Source of the DNA: Alphaproteobacteria bacterium
GTDB taxonomy: Bacteria; Pseudomonadota; Alphaproteobacteria; Acetobacterales; Acetobacteraceae
Direction of reading: 5' to 3'
Length of the DNA stretch: 64,000 nt
Assembly (NCBI GenBank): GCA_016869715.1
Contig: VGDM01000010.1
Location: 1 to 64,000, forward strand
Shown: in pieces, positions 25,480-34,090 of the stretch
Layout of the letters: each line of letters begins with the position of its first letter
How positions within the stretch are numbered: position 1 is the stretch's first letter
Notes under the pieces: model-generated
Databases searched by the model: none
Told to the model about the DNA's origin: nothing
Seen by the model: the letters and a program-made list of their open reading frames with translations, nothing else
Program-made: the position numbers and the translations under genes

Positions 25480-26658
25480 ATGTTCGCGCCCTTCATCATT
25501 GCGCTGCGCGCTGCCGGTGTGCCGGCATCCATTACGGAATATCTGGCCCTGCTGCGCGCGTTGAAGGCTGGCGTGGCGGGTTTTGATGTGGAGGATTTCT
25601 ACCATCTATCGCGCGCCACGCTGGTGAAGGATGAACGCCATCTGGACCGCTTCGACCGTGTTTTTGGCGAAATTTTCAAAGGGCTGGAATCACCGCCTGG
25701 TGAGCCTGTGGTGGAAATCCCCGCCGAATGGCTGCGCAAAATGGCCGAGAAATTCCTGACCGAGGAAGAACGTGCGCAAATCGAAGCGCTTGGCGGTTTT
25801 GACAAGCTGATGGAAACGCTGCGCCAAAGGCTCGCGGAACAAAAGGGCCGGCATCAGGGTGGGTCGAAATGGATCGGCACCGCCGGTACATCTCCCTTCG
25901 GTGCCTATGGCTATAATCCGGAAGGGGTTCGGATCGGGCAGGAGGAAAGCCGCAATCGCCGCGCGGCCAAGGTTTGGGACAAGCGCATCTACAAAGATTT
26001 AGATGAGGATGAGGCGCTGTCATCGCGCAACATGAAGGTGGCACTCCGCCGGCTGCGGCGCTTTGCGCGCACGGGGGCTGCGACCGAATTGGATATGCCA
26101 GGCACCATTGGCGCGACCGCACGCAATGGCGGGTCGCTTGATCTGCATATGGTGCCGGAACGGCGCAATGCGGTGAAGGTGCTGCTGCTGATGGATATTG
26201 GCGGTTCGATGGATGATCATATCCGCATCTGCCAGGAATTATTTTCTGCCGCACGCGTTGAATTCAAGCATTTGGAATTCTACTATTTCCACAATTGCCC
26301 CTATGAGAGGCTCTGGCGCGAGAATCGCCGGCGGAAGGAAACCGAAAAATCCACGCAGGAGGTCCTGCGCACCTATGGCCCAGATTGGCGGCTTGTTCTG
26401 GTGGGCGATGCCACCATGGGGCCTTATGAAATCTCTCAGCCAGGCGGTTCGGTTGAACATTGGAATGAGGAATCGGGCATGGCCTGGATGGGCCGCCTGA
26501 CGCGGCATTTCCGCCGCGCGGCCTGGCTCAATCCCGTGGATCAACAGCATTGGCGCTATACCCATTCCATCGGCATGATGCAGGGGCTCATGGAAAACCG
26601 TATGCACCCGCTGACATTGGCAGGACTTGAATCCATGGCGCGGGAATTGGCGAAATGA
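25480..26658 (+). CDS. VWA-domain protein, CoxE-like partner of MoxR
   Basis: 392 residues from ATG 25480 with AGGGAG upstream. The N-terminal CoxE-like region FIIALRAAGVPASITEYLALLRAL and the long linker with GTSPFGAYGYNPEGVRIGQE are characteristic. The C-terminal VWA domain has the metal-ion-dependent adhesion motif LLLMDIGGSMDDH and a second acid in VLVGDATMGPYE. These proteins work with MoxR ATPases in metallo-cofactor insertion or maturation, as CoxD/CoxE do for CO dehydrogenase. The client enzyme is not encoded in this window. Confidence 0.85.
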   Translation: MFAPFIIALRAAGVPASITEYLALLRALKAGVAGFDVEDFYHLSRATLVKDERHLDRFDRVFGEIFKGLESPPGEPVVEIPAEWLRKMAEKFLTEEERAQIEALGGFDKLMETLRQRLAEQKGRHQGGSKWIGTAGTSPFGAYGYNPEGVRIGQEESRNRRAAKVWDKRIYKDLDEDEALSSRNMKVALRRLRRFARTGAATELDMPGTIGATARNGGSLDLHMVPERRNAVKVLLLMDIGGSMDDHIRICQELFSAARVEFKHLEFYYFHNCPYERLWRENRRRKETEKSTQEVLRTYGPDWRLVLVGDATMGPYEISQPGGSVEHWNEESGMAWMGRLTRHFRRAAWLNPVDQQHWRYTHSIGMMQGLMENRMHPLTLAGLESMARELAK

Positions 26659-26704
26659 TGCCCGCGCCAAAATCAAATCAGCAAAAAGAAGGAAACGCTG
26701 TTTC

Positions 26705-27898
26705 ATGGCCACAAAACCTCGTCTGCCACGCGGGCGGCAATTCTTTGCCAATCCGGGCCCAACCAATATCCCCGATTCCGTTTTGCATGCGGTGGCGCAT
26801 GTCACGGTGGATTTCAATGATCCTGCCTTTATGCCGGTCTATGAAGCATGCGTCGCGGGGCTAAAGCGCGTTTTGAAGACCGAAAAGGAAATCTTCATGT
26901 ATACCGGGTCGGGCCACGCCGCCTGGGAAGCCAGTCTCGTCAATCTATTCTCTCCAGGTGACAAGGTTGCCATCGTTGAAACCGGCTATTTTTCGCTAAG
27001 CTGGGCGCAGATGGCGAAGGATTTATCGCTGGAGGTTGAAACCATCGCTGCTGATTGGCGGCGGGGCCTTGAGTTCGCCACCCTGCGGGCTGCGCTGGCC
27101 GCGGATACGGCGCATAGCATCAAGGCGATTTGCGCTGTGCATAATGAAACTGCGACGGGTATGGTATTACCGCTCAAGCAGGTGCGTGCGGTGATGGATG
27201 AGGTCGGACATCCCGCGCTGCTGCTGAGCGATACCATCTCCTCGCTCGGATCGCTTGAATTTCGGATGGATGACTGGGGCATTGATGTCGCGGTCGGTGG
27301 CAGCCAGAAGGGGTTGATGCTGCCAACCGGCATGTCTTTCACCGGCGTTTCGGCCAAGGCGCTGGCAGCGCATAAGACATCGCGCTTGCCGAAATCCTAT
27401 CTTTCCTGGACGAATATGCTGACGCGCAAGCATAAATCCTTCGTCGGTACGGTGCCGACCTCCCTGTTCTATGGCTTGCAGGAAAGCCTGCGTTTGCTGG
27501 AAGAAGAGGGCCTGGATGAGGTTTGCGCGCGGCATTCGCGCCTTGCCGAAGCAGTGCGGCGCTGCGTGCGCCATTGGTCAGGCAACGCTGGGCCGCAGCT
27601 TTTCTGCACCAATCCGGATCGCTATTCGGATAGCGTGACCGCAGTGATGATGCCCGAAGGCCATGATGCGGAAGCGGTGCGGCGTAGGGCGCTGCAAAGC
27701 TTTAATGTCTCGCTCGGTGGCGGGCTTGGGCCCTTGGGCGGCAAGGTATTCCGCATCGGCCATTTGGGCGATTTGAATGAACCGATGATCCTGGGCACGC
27801 TTTCCGTTGTGGAAATGGCGCTGAAGCTGAACGGCGTGCCGCATGCGCCGGGCGGTGTGGCGGCAGCGATGGAATATCTGGCGGAAGCCGCGCGCTAA
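26705..27898 (+). CDS. Class V aminotransferase, serine--glyoxylate aminotransferase-like
   Basis: 397 residues from ATG 26705. The start RQFFANPGPTNIPDSVLHAV and YTGSGHAAWEASLVNLFSPGDKV are typical of the alanine/serine-glyoxylate aminotransferase group. The PLP Lys is K202 in VGGSQKGLMLPTGMSF, and SDTISSLGSLEFRMDDWGIDV carries the cofactor Asp. It likely converts serine plus glyoxylate to hydroxypyruvate plus glycine. The nearby GhrA-like hydroxyacid dehydrogenase (30125) could reduce hydroxypyruvate to glycerate, which supports this role. Confidence 0.82.
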   Translation: MATKPRLPRGRQFFANPGPTNIPDSVLHAVAHVTVDFNDPAFMPVYEACVAGLKRVLKTEKEIFMYTGSGHAAWEASLVNLFSPGDKVAIVETGYFSLSWAQMAKDLSLEVETIAADWRRGLEFATLRAALAADTAHSIKAICAVHNETATGMVLPLKQVRAVMDEVGHPALLLSDTISSLGSLEFRMDDWGIDVAVGGSQKGLMLPTGMSFTGVSAKALAAHKTSRLPKSYLSWTNMLTRKHKSFVGTVPTSLFYGLQESLRLLEEEGLDEVCARHSRLAEAVRRCVRHWSGNAGPQLFCTNPDRYSDSVTAVMMPEGHDAEAVRRRALQSFNVSLGGGLGPLGGKVFRIGHLGDLNEPMILGTLSVVEMALKLNGVPHAPGGVAAAMEYLAEAAR

Positions 27899-27905
27899 TC
27901 TGATC

Positions 27906-27931
27906 AAGGGCGCGCCATTGCGCGCGCCCTT
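27906..27931 (+). terminator. Perfect 10-bp hairpin after the aminotransferase gene
   Basis: AAGGGCGCGC (27906-27915) pairs with GCGCGCCCTT (27922-27931) around a 6-nt loop, 8 bp after the stop codon. The downstream T content is low (GCTTGACTT), so termination may be partial and allow readthrough to the acyl-CoA synthetase gene. Confidence 0.4.
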
Positions 27932-27981
27932 GCTTGACTTGACCGGCGCTTGAAGGCGGCAGAGCAGGAGGAAGCAAAAAA

Positions 27982-30117
27982 ATGTCCATCACTCAGCGCA
28001 GCGTCTATCGCCATGCCGATATGAAGCGCTTGTTCGATCCTGCATCCATCGCCGTGATTGGTGCCTCCCCGCGCGCAGGGTCTTTCGCGGATCGCACCAT
28101 CAGCGCGCTGTCTGGCTATACGGGGCAGCTTTATTTGGTCAACAGCCGCTATGAGACGATTGGTGAGCGGCCTTGCTACCCTTCTGTCACCGCGCTGCCG
28201 GAAGTGCCCGATTGCTGCATTGTGGTCGCCGCCAAGGATGCGGTTGAAGAAATCGCCAGTGGTTGCGCCAAGGCCGGTGTCGGCGGCGTAATGATCTATG
28301 CCTCTGGCTTTTCCGAAACCGGACGGGCTGAGGATATCGCCGCGCAGCAGCGCCTGGCGGCGATTGGACGCGATGCGGGCATGCGCATTGTTGGGCCGAA
28401 TTGCATCGGCATGTTGAACTTTGGCAGCAAGGCGGGTGTCACCTTTATGATCCCGCCGCCGATGGAAGCACCCCTGCCTCATGCAGTGGGCCTCGTCAGC
28501 CAATCCGGCGCGCTTGGTTTTTCCTTAGCTCAGGCGGTGATGCGTGGTGTGTCCGTGAGCCATTTACTCACTACCGGCAATTCTTCCGATATGGATGTGG
28601 CTGATTGCATTTCCTTCCTGGCAGATGATCCAGGCTGCCGCGCGATTGCCTGCGTGTTTGAAGGCATGCCGGACCCGATGCGCTTCATTGAGGCGGCGCG
28701 CATCGCCGATGCTGCCGACAAGCCGCTGATTGTCTTCAAGCTCGGCACTGGTGAACAAGGCGCGGCGGCGGCGATGTCACATACCGGGTCACTCGCGGGG
28801 TCCCAGGCCGCTTATCGCGCGGCCTTTGAACGCGCGGGCGCGATACTCGTGGATAATTTCGAAGCCATGGTGGAAACAGCTTCCTTCATGGCAAAAGCAC
28901 CAAAGCCCAAGGCGCGCGGTGTGGCGGTGGTGGCGGTCTCGGGCGGGGCGGCCATTATGTCGGCCGATCGCGCGGAAGAACGCGGCATTCCGCTGCCGCA
29001 GCCAACCCCGCCGGTGCAGGCCATTTTGGAATCGCGCATTCCAGATTTCGGTTCCGCGCGCAATCCTTGCGATGTCACTGCGCAAGTCGCGAATGACCCG
29101 GAAAGCCTGACGGCCTGCGCTTCCGCCATGCTAGGTGAGGATCATTACGGCACACTGCTTTACGCACAAATCTATTCGACCGAGCTTTCGGCCAAGCGCC
29201 CTAGCGAATTAGCCGCCATTGCGGAAAAGCATGACAAACCGATTTGCGTGGTTTGGACAACGGAATGGCTGGAAGGCCATGGCTCCCATGAGGCGGAGCA
29301 AAATCCGCGTATCGGCCTGTTCCGGTCCATGGATCGATGCTTTGCCACACTTAATCATTGGCATAAGCGCGAAGAACGGCGCGGCGCCGGCCCGCGCCAC
29401 TACCAACGGCTTGCACGCCCGGAAGCCGCGCAGGAAGCGGCAAGGTTCATCAAGGCCGCGCAGAACCACACGCTGACGGAACGCGAAGCGAAGCAGGTGC
29501 TGGCCGCTTATGGGGTGCCAGTGGTGCCAGAACGCCTGACCAATACGGAAGATGAAGCTCTTGCCGCGGCTAAGGCGCTAGGTTGGCCGGTCGCGATCAA
29601 GGTGGAAAGCCCGGATTTACCGCATAAGACGGAAGCGGGCGTGATCCGCCTGAAACTGAAGGATGAGGCTGAATTGCACGATGCCTTCCGCGGTGTCATG
29701 GCCAATGCCAAGCACCATGCGCCGCAGGCGCGCATCAATGGTGTGCTGGTGCAGCCCATGGCGAAGCCTGGCGTCGAAATCATGGTCGGTGCGCGGATTG
29801 ACCCGCTGATGGGGCCGCTGGTGGTGGTCGGTTTGGGTGGTGTGCTGGTAGAATTGATGCGCGATTCAGCCTTAGCGTTGGCGCCAGTCACCAAGACGGA
29901 AGCGCGCGATTTGCTCAGCCGCCTGAAAGGCCGCGCGGCACTGGAAGGCTTTCGCGGTGCGCCGGCCGCCGATATGGATCGGCTTTCGGATATCATTGTG
30001 CGGCTCTCGGAATTTGCGGCCGACCAGCGCGATGTGATCGCTGAGCTTGATGTGAACCCCATCATCATCGCCGGCAACGACGCTGTCGCGGTGGATGCGC
30101 TGATTGTGAAAGCCTGA
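27982..30117 (+). CDS. ADP-forming acetate/acyl-CoA ligase family protein (fused alpha and beta parts)
   Basis: 711 residues. The N-terminal CoA-binding domain (FDPASIAVIGASPRAGSFAD) is followed by a succinyl-CoA synthetase-like ligase domain with VGLVSQSGALGFSLAQAVMR and SHTGSLAGSQAAYRAAF, whose His in SHTGS is the expected phosphohistidine. The C-terminal ATP-grasp domain has AAYGVPVVPERLT, KVESPDLPHKTEAGVIRLKL and AELDVNPIIIAG. It interconverts an acid plus CoA plus ATP with acyl-CoA, ADP and phosphate. The substrate acid is unknown. It sits 8 nt before the hydroxyacid dehydrogenase gene, in the same direction. Confidence 0.87.
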   Translation: MSITQRSVYRHADMKRLFDPASIAVIGASPRAGSFADRTISALSGYTGQLYLVNSRYETIGERPCYPSVTALPEVPDCCIVVAAKDAVEEIASGCAKAGVGGVMIYASGFSETGRAEDIAAQQRLAAIGRDAGMRIVGPNCIGMLNFGSKAGVTFMIPPPMEAPLPHAVGLVSQSGALGFSLAQAVMRGVSVSHLLTTGNSSDMDVADCISFLADDPGCRAIACVFEGMPDPMRFIEAARIADAADKPLIVFKLGTGEQGAAAAMSHTGSLAGSQAAYRAAFERAGAILVDNFEAMVETASFMAKAPKPKARGVAVVAVSGGAAIMSADRAEERGIPLPQPTPPVQAILESRIPDFGSARNPCDVTAQVANDPESLTACASAMLGEDHYGTLLYAQIYSTELSAKRPSELAAIAEKHDKPICVVWTTEWLEGHGSHEAEQNPRIGLFRSMDRCFATLNHWHKREERRGAGPRHYQRLARPEAAQEAARFIKAAQNHTLTEREAKQVLAAYGVPVVPERLTNTEDEALAAAKALGWPVAIKVESPDLPHKTEAGVIRLKLKDEAELHDAFRGVMANAKHHAPQARINGVLVQPMAKPGVEIMVGARIDPLMGPLVVVGLGGVLVELMRDSALALAPVTKTEARDLLSRLKGRAALEGFRGAPAADMDRLSDIIVRLSEFAADQRDVIAELDVNPIIIAGNDAVAVDALIVKA

Positions 30118-30124
30118 GGCCATC

Positions 30125-31081
30125 GTGACCAAACCGCTTTTCCTTCTTTGGACCGATGGCGCGGATGCCTATCGCAAGGAGATCGCCGACGCCGGGCTTG
30201 ATCCGCGCATCCGGCTGGAGGTGCTGGCGCGCAGTGCCACGCCAAGTGCCGAACAATTGCAAGAAGCGGAGGCAATGCTGACTTGGGGGCCGCCCGCCGG
30301 CACGCTTACGCAAATGCCAAAGCTCCGCTGGGCGCAAGCACTAACTGCCGGTGTGGAACATTGGCTGGCGCGGGCAGATCTGCCGCCTGGACTGACGCTG
30401 ACCTGCGCGCGGGGGACGCATCGCGTACAAATGCCGGAGAATATTCTGGGCGCGTTGTTTCACATCACCAAACCCTATGCGGCGATTGTGGGTGACAATG
30501 CGGCTGGCACCTGGACGCGGCGGGTTTCCTCAACGCTTGCAGGACAGACCCTTGGCATTCTGGGCCTTGGCGCCATCGGCCAGGAATTGGCGCGTAAGGC
30601 GACAGCCTTGGAAATGCGCGTCATCGGCACGCGCCGCGCAGGCGGCACCCTGCCACATGTGGACCGTGTCTATACGCCGGCAGAAACCGATGAAGTGCTG
30701 GCGCAATCCGATTTCGTGGTGCTGTTGCTGCCCGCCACACCCGAGACCGAGACTATCATCAATGCCGCGCGGCTCGCGTGCATGAAAAAGACCGCCTGGC
30801 TGCTCAATTTCGGCCGAGGCGCGCTGGTTGATGATGTGGCCTTGGTCGTCGCTGCCAAGGCCGGCACCATTGCGGGTGCGATCCTGGATGTGTTTCGCCA
30901 GGAACCCTTGCCCAAGGATGATCCCTTCTGGGGCACGGAAAACATCCTGGTGCTACCGCATATTGGAGGGCTGCATCTGGCGCGGGATTCCATGGTGGCA
31001 GCGCTGCTGGTGGAAAATCTGCGCCGTTTTTTGGATGGCGCGCCGCTCAAGGAAGTGGTGGACCGCAAGACAGGGTATTAG
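30125..31081 (+). CDS. D-2-hydroxyacid dehydrogenase, glyoxylate/hydroxypyruvate reductase-like
   Basis: 318 residues from GTG 30125. The Rossmann motif is GILGLGAIG. The catalytic Arg lies in LNFGRGALVDD, the Glu in DVFRQEPLPKDD, and the His in LPHIGGLH. This arrangement matches the GhrA branch of NAD(P)H-dependent hydroxyacid dehydrogenases. With the serine-glyoxylate-type aminotransferase upstream it would plausibly reduce hydroxypyruvate or glyoxylate. It is tightly packed between the acyl-CoA synthetase (8 nt) and the SDR gene (5 nt), indicating one operon. Confidence 0.86.
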   Translation: MTKPLFLLWTDGADAYRKEIADAGLDPRIRLEVLARSATPSAEQLQEAEAMLTWGPPAGTLTQMPKLRWAQALTAGVEHWLARADLPPGLTLTCARGTHRVQMPENILGALFHITKPYAAIVGDNAAGTWTRRVSSTLAGQTLGILGLGAIGQELARKATALEMRVIGTRRAGGTLPHVDRVYTPAETDEVLAQSDFVVLLLPATPETETIINAARLACMKKTAWLLNFGRGALVDDVALVVAAKAGTIAGAILDVFRQEPLPKDDPFWGTENILVLPHIGGLHLARDSMVAALLVENLRRFLDGAPLKEVVDRKTGY

Positions 31082-31086
31082 GTGCC

Positions 31087-31857
31087 ATGACTTACCGGCC
31101 CTTTAATCTCAGCGGCAAGGTTGCGCTGATCACGGGAGGCAATTCCGGTATTGGGCTTGGTATGGCCCAAGCCCTTGCGGAGGCGGGCGCTGATATCGCC
31201 ATTTGGGGCAGCAACGCCGCAAAAAACGCAGCCGCTTTGGAAAATCTGAAGCCGCTTGGCGTGCGGCTGCATGCGCTTACCTGCGATATTGGCGATGAAG
31301 CAGCGGTGGAAAACGCCTTCGCGGAAACCGTCGCACAACTCGGCCGTGTGGATGCGTGTTTCGCCAATGCCGGCACCTATGGCCACGCTGCGCGCTTCAC
31401 GGCGTTGGAAACCACTGAATGGCAGCGCGTGATGCGCATCAATCTGGATGGCGCCTTTTTCACGCTGCGCGCCGCGGCGCGGCATATGGTGGAACGCGGG
31501 GGTGGCGGTTCTTTGGTCGCCACAGCCTCACTCGCCGCCATCGAAGGTGCGGCGCGCAATGCGCATTACGGCGCGACCAAGGGCGCGCTGGTCACGATGA
31601 TCCGGGCGCTGGCCGTTGAGATGGCCCGGCATGGTATTCGCGCCAATGCCATCCTGCCCGGCTGGATCGAAACCGCCATGACCGCCGGCAATGTGGCGGA
31701 TGAACGTTTCAGCAGCGCCGTGTTGCCCCGCATCCCAGCCCGGCGCTGGGGCCAACCAGCAGATTTCGGCGGTATCGCGGTTTATTTGGCAAGCGATGCT
31801 TCCGCCTATCATTCCGGCGATTGCCTGGTGATTGATGGCGGCTACTCGCTGTTTTGA
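31087..31857 (+). CDS. SDR family NAD(P)-dependent oxidoreductase
   Basis: 256 residues, classical short-chain dehydrogenase. The cofactor motif is TGGNSGIGLG near residues 18-27. FANAGTYG replaces the usual NNAG, and the catalytic Tyr/Lys are in HYGATKGA, with the Ser in TASLAA. The C-terminal GWIETAMT and GGYSLF blocks are typical. The alcohol or ketone substrate is unknown. It is the last gene of the 27982-31857 operon, with a tRNA following 52 bp later. Confidence 0.83.
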   Translation: MTYRPFNLSGKVALITGGNSGIGLGMAQALAEAGADIAIWGSNAAKNAAALENLKPLGVRLHALTCDIGDEAAVENAFAETVAQLGRVDACFANAGTYGHAARFTALETTEWQRVMRINLDGAFFTLRAAARHMVERGGGGSLVATASLAAIEGAARNAHYGATKGALVTMIRALAVEMARHGIRANAILPGWIETAMTAGNVADERFSSAVLPRIPARRWGQPADFGGIAVYLASDASAYHSGDCLVIDGGYSLF

Positions 31858-31909
31858 CCCACCCCCTCTGGACCCCAGCCCCCGGCTTGGCTAAGAACAG
31901 CGCCGCGTT

Positions 31910-31992
31910 GCCCCTGTGGCGGAACGGTAGACGCAGACGACTCAAAATCGTCCGCCCGTAAGGGCATGGGAGTTCGAGTCTCCCTGGGGGCA
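31910..31992 (+). tRNA. tRNA-Leu (anticodon CAA)
   Basis: A complete cloverleaf of 83 nt. Acceptor GCCCCTG pairs with TGGGGGC using two wobbles next to the D arm. The anticodon stem GACGA/TCGTC encloses loop CTCAAAA, giving anticodon CAA at 31943-31945. A long variable arm (CCGCCCGTAAGGGCATG region) and the T arm GGGAG-TTCGAGT-CTCCC follow. The discriminator is A at 31992 and the next bases are TTC, so the 3' CCA is not encoded. Confidence 0.93.
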
Positions 31993-32027
31993 TTCAAATT
32001 CAGCGCAAATTGTGGGGATGGGGATGT

Positions 32028-32104
32028 TGGGGCGACCAACGGGACTCGAACCCGTGACATCCAAGACCACAACCTGGCGCTCTACCAACTGAGCTATGGC
32101 CGCC
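32028..32104 (-). tRNA. tRNA-His (anticodon GTG)
   Basis: The cloverleaf is on the minus strand. The extra G at position -1 (32104) pairs with discriminator C73 (32031), the tRNA-His hallmark. Acceptor GCGGCCA pairs with TGGTCGC, the D arm is TAGCTCAGTTGGTAGAGC, and the anticodon stem CCAGG/CTTGG holds loop TTGTGGT, so the anticodon is GTG. The T arm is ACGGG-TTCGAGT-CCCGT. CCA is encoded at 32030-32028. It runs toward tRNA-Leu on the opposite strand. Confidence 0.95.
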
Positions 32105-32117
32105 GCCGACGGCGCTG

Positions 32118-32146
32118 AAATAGGCCCGCCCGCCCGGCGCCGTCAA
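32118..32146 (-). promoter_or_regulatory. Sigma-70-type promoter for tRNA-His
   Basis: On the minus strand, TTGACG (32146-32141) and CTATTT (32123-32118) are separated by 17 bp of very GC-rich spacer, 13 bp before the mature tRNA end. The consensus-like -35 and correct spacing are good for this GC content. A GC-rich discriminator follows, as expected for stringently controlled tRNA promoters. Confidence 0.55.
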
Positions 32147-32197
32147 CCGCGTAGCCTTGGGTTGCGCGGCCCGCGCGCAAAATGACATGTTTAGGCC

Positions 32198-33424
32198 ATG
32201 ACCCAGACCGCGCCTGCCCGCCCTCTTGCCCTGCCGATTGCCCTGGTGATCGCTTGCGCAATTGCCGGCGCCATGCTCGCCATGGGGCTGCGCCAATCCT
32301 TCGGCCTGTTCCTGGCGCCCATGACCACCGAACACGGCTGGGCGGCGCGGGATTTCGCCTTTGCCATCGGGCTCCAGGTGCTGGTCAATGGCATCAGCCA
32401 GCCCTTCATGGGACAGCTTGCAGATCGCTTTGGTGGCCGGCGCGTGGTGATGGGCGGCGCGGTGCTATACTGCATCGCCATCCTCGGCATGGCGCTGTCC
32501 GAATCAGTCCTGCCCTTCACCTTTTTCGCGGGTTTGATTTTGGGCATGGCGATTTCAGCCGCCGGCATGCCGACCATTATCGCGAGCCTCACGCGCATGT
32601 TGCCGCCCGAGATGCGCGGGCGCGCGACCGGGCTTGGTACGGCAGGGTCCTCGGCGGGGCAGTTTCTGGTGGTGCCGCTGGCGGGCTTTGCCATTCAGGG
32701 CTTTGGCTGGCAGGGCGCGCTATTCGCCATGGCGATTGCGGCGCTGTTCATGATCCCGCTCGCGCTGCCATTGGCCGATAAGCAGCCGGCAGCGACACCT
32801 GGTGTCGCCGTGGATAATGAAACCGCGCGTTCCGCCATGGGCCGCGCCTTGCGTGACCCGAGCTTCTGGTACCTGTCTTCCGGCAATTTCGTTTGCGGGC
32901 TGCATGTGTCCTTCCTGACCGTACATCTGCCGGGCTTTGTGCATAGCTGTGGCCTGCCGCTTTATGTCGGCGCTGGCGCCATTTCGATGATCGGGCTGTT
33001 CAATATCGTCGGATCATTGGCTGCGGGCGAACTCTCACAACGCTGGAAGCGGCGCGAATTGCTGGTGGGGATTTTCACCGCGCGCGCGGTGCTGATGACG
33101 GTGTTTTTATTGTCCGAGAAAACCACGGCAACCGTGCTGATTTTCTCGGCCATGATGGGGCTGCTCTGGTTATCCACCGTGCCACCAAGTCTTGCGCTAT
33201 GTGCGCGCAATTGGGGCTTGCGCTGGCTCGCGACCATTTTCGGCTTGGTCTTTGTTAGCCATCAGATTGGCGGCTTCACCGGCGCCTTCCTGGGCGGGAT
33301 TATTTTTGACCGCACCGGGTCTTATGATCTGATGTGGGTGATCGGCGTTCTGGCCGCGGTCTTTGCCGCCGTGATCCATATGCCCATGCGTGACGGCCCG
33401 CGCACCCAGCCCGCCGCTGCCTGA
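32198..33424 (+). CDS. MFS transporter, 12-TM, organic-acid type
   Basis: 408 residues with about twelve hydrophobic segments. The N-terminal FGLFLAPMTTEHGWAARDFAFA and the motif A loop LADRFGGRRVV are characteristic of the monocarboxylate/oxalate-like MFS group common in Bug-rich genomes. A cytoplasmic central loop (DKQPAATPGVAVDNETARSA) separates the halves. It is followed 21 nt later by the racemase-family gene, so the pair may be cotranscribed. The direction of transport and substrate are unknown. Confidence 0.83.
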   Translation: MTQTAPARPLALPIALVIACAIAGAMLAMGLRQSFGLFLAPMTTEHGWAARDFAFAIGLQVLVNGISQPFMGQLADRFGGRRVVMGGAVLYCIAILGMALSESVLPFTFFAGLILGMAISAAGMPTIIASLTRMLPPEMRGRATGLGTAGSSAGQFLVVPLAGFAIQGFGWQGALFAMAIAALFMIPLALPLADKQPAATPGVAVDNETARSAMGRALRDPSFWYLSSGNFVCGLHVSFLTVHLPGFVHSCGLPLYVGAGAISMIGLFNIVGSLAAGELSQRWKRRELLVGIFTARAVLMTVFLLSEKTTATVLIFSAMMGLLWLSTVPPSLALCARNWGLRWLATIFGLVFVSHQIGGFTGAFLGGIIFDRTGSYDLMWVIGVLAAVFAAVIHMPMRDGPRTQPAAA

Positions 33425-33445
33425 ATTCATTCGAAAGGGTTTTCC

Positions 33446-34078
33446 ATGCGCCTTGCCCTGATCCATGCGCTGCGCCATTCGCCGCCGCCGACTGAAGCCG
33501 CCTTCGCGCGGCTTTGGCCCGGCCAGTCTCTCATGAATCTGTTGGATGACAGCCTTTCCGCCGATCTGGCGCGGGAAGGCAAGCTCACGCACCGCATGAC
33601 GGAACGTTTTTTGACCCTGGCGCGTTATGCCGCCGGTACCGGGGCGGATGGCATCCTGTTCACCTGCTCCGCCTTCGGTCCCTGCATTGAAGCATGCGCG
33701 CAGGATTTGGCGCCGATGCCGGTGCTGAAGCCAAATGAGGCGATGATTGAGGAAGCGATCACCAAGGGCAAGCGCATCGGCCTGCTGGTGAGTTTCGCCG
33801 GCACCTTCCCGTCCATGATCCCGGAATTTCCGCCAGGGATTACCGTGGTGCCAAAACTGGCCGAGGGCGCCTTGGCTGCACTGGATGCGGGTGATTTGGC
33901 AACGCATGATCGGCTGGCCGCCGAAGCGGCGCGTGATTTGGCGGATTGTGATGCCATCGCCCTTGGTCAATTCAGCCTGGCGCGCACCAAGGCTTTGGTG
34001 GAGCAAGCCACCGGTAAACCCGTACTGACCACGCCGGATAGTGCGGTGTTGAAGTTGAAGCGTTTGCTGGGCGGGTAA
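33446..34078 (+). CDS. Aspartate/glutamate racemase family protein with only one catalytic Cys
   Basis: 210 residues. GADGILFTCSAFGPCIE carries the first family Cys (C74). The second catalytic position, normally a Cys in an LGC motif, reads ALGQFSLAR here, so Gln takes its place. A two-base racemase mechanism is therefore unlikely. A decarboxylase/isomerase reaction or an altered mechanism, as in Asp/Glu racemase superfamily members such as arylmalonate decarboxylase and maleate isomerase, is more likely. The AAGGG before the start and the MFS gene just upstream suggest a role in metabolising an imported acid. Confidence 0.75.
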   Translation: MRLALIHALRHSPPPTEAAFARLWPGQSLMNLLDDSLSADLAREGKLTHRMTERFLTLARYAAGTGADGILFTCSAFGPCIEACAQDLAPMPVLKPNEAMIEEAITKGKRIGLLVSFAGTFPSMIPEFPPGITVVPKLAEGALAALDAGDLATHDRLAAEAARDLADCDAIALGQFSLARTKALVEQATGKPVLTTPDSAVLKLKRLLGG

Positions 34079-34090
34079 TCGCTAAGCAGG

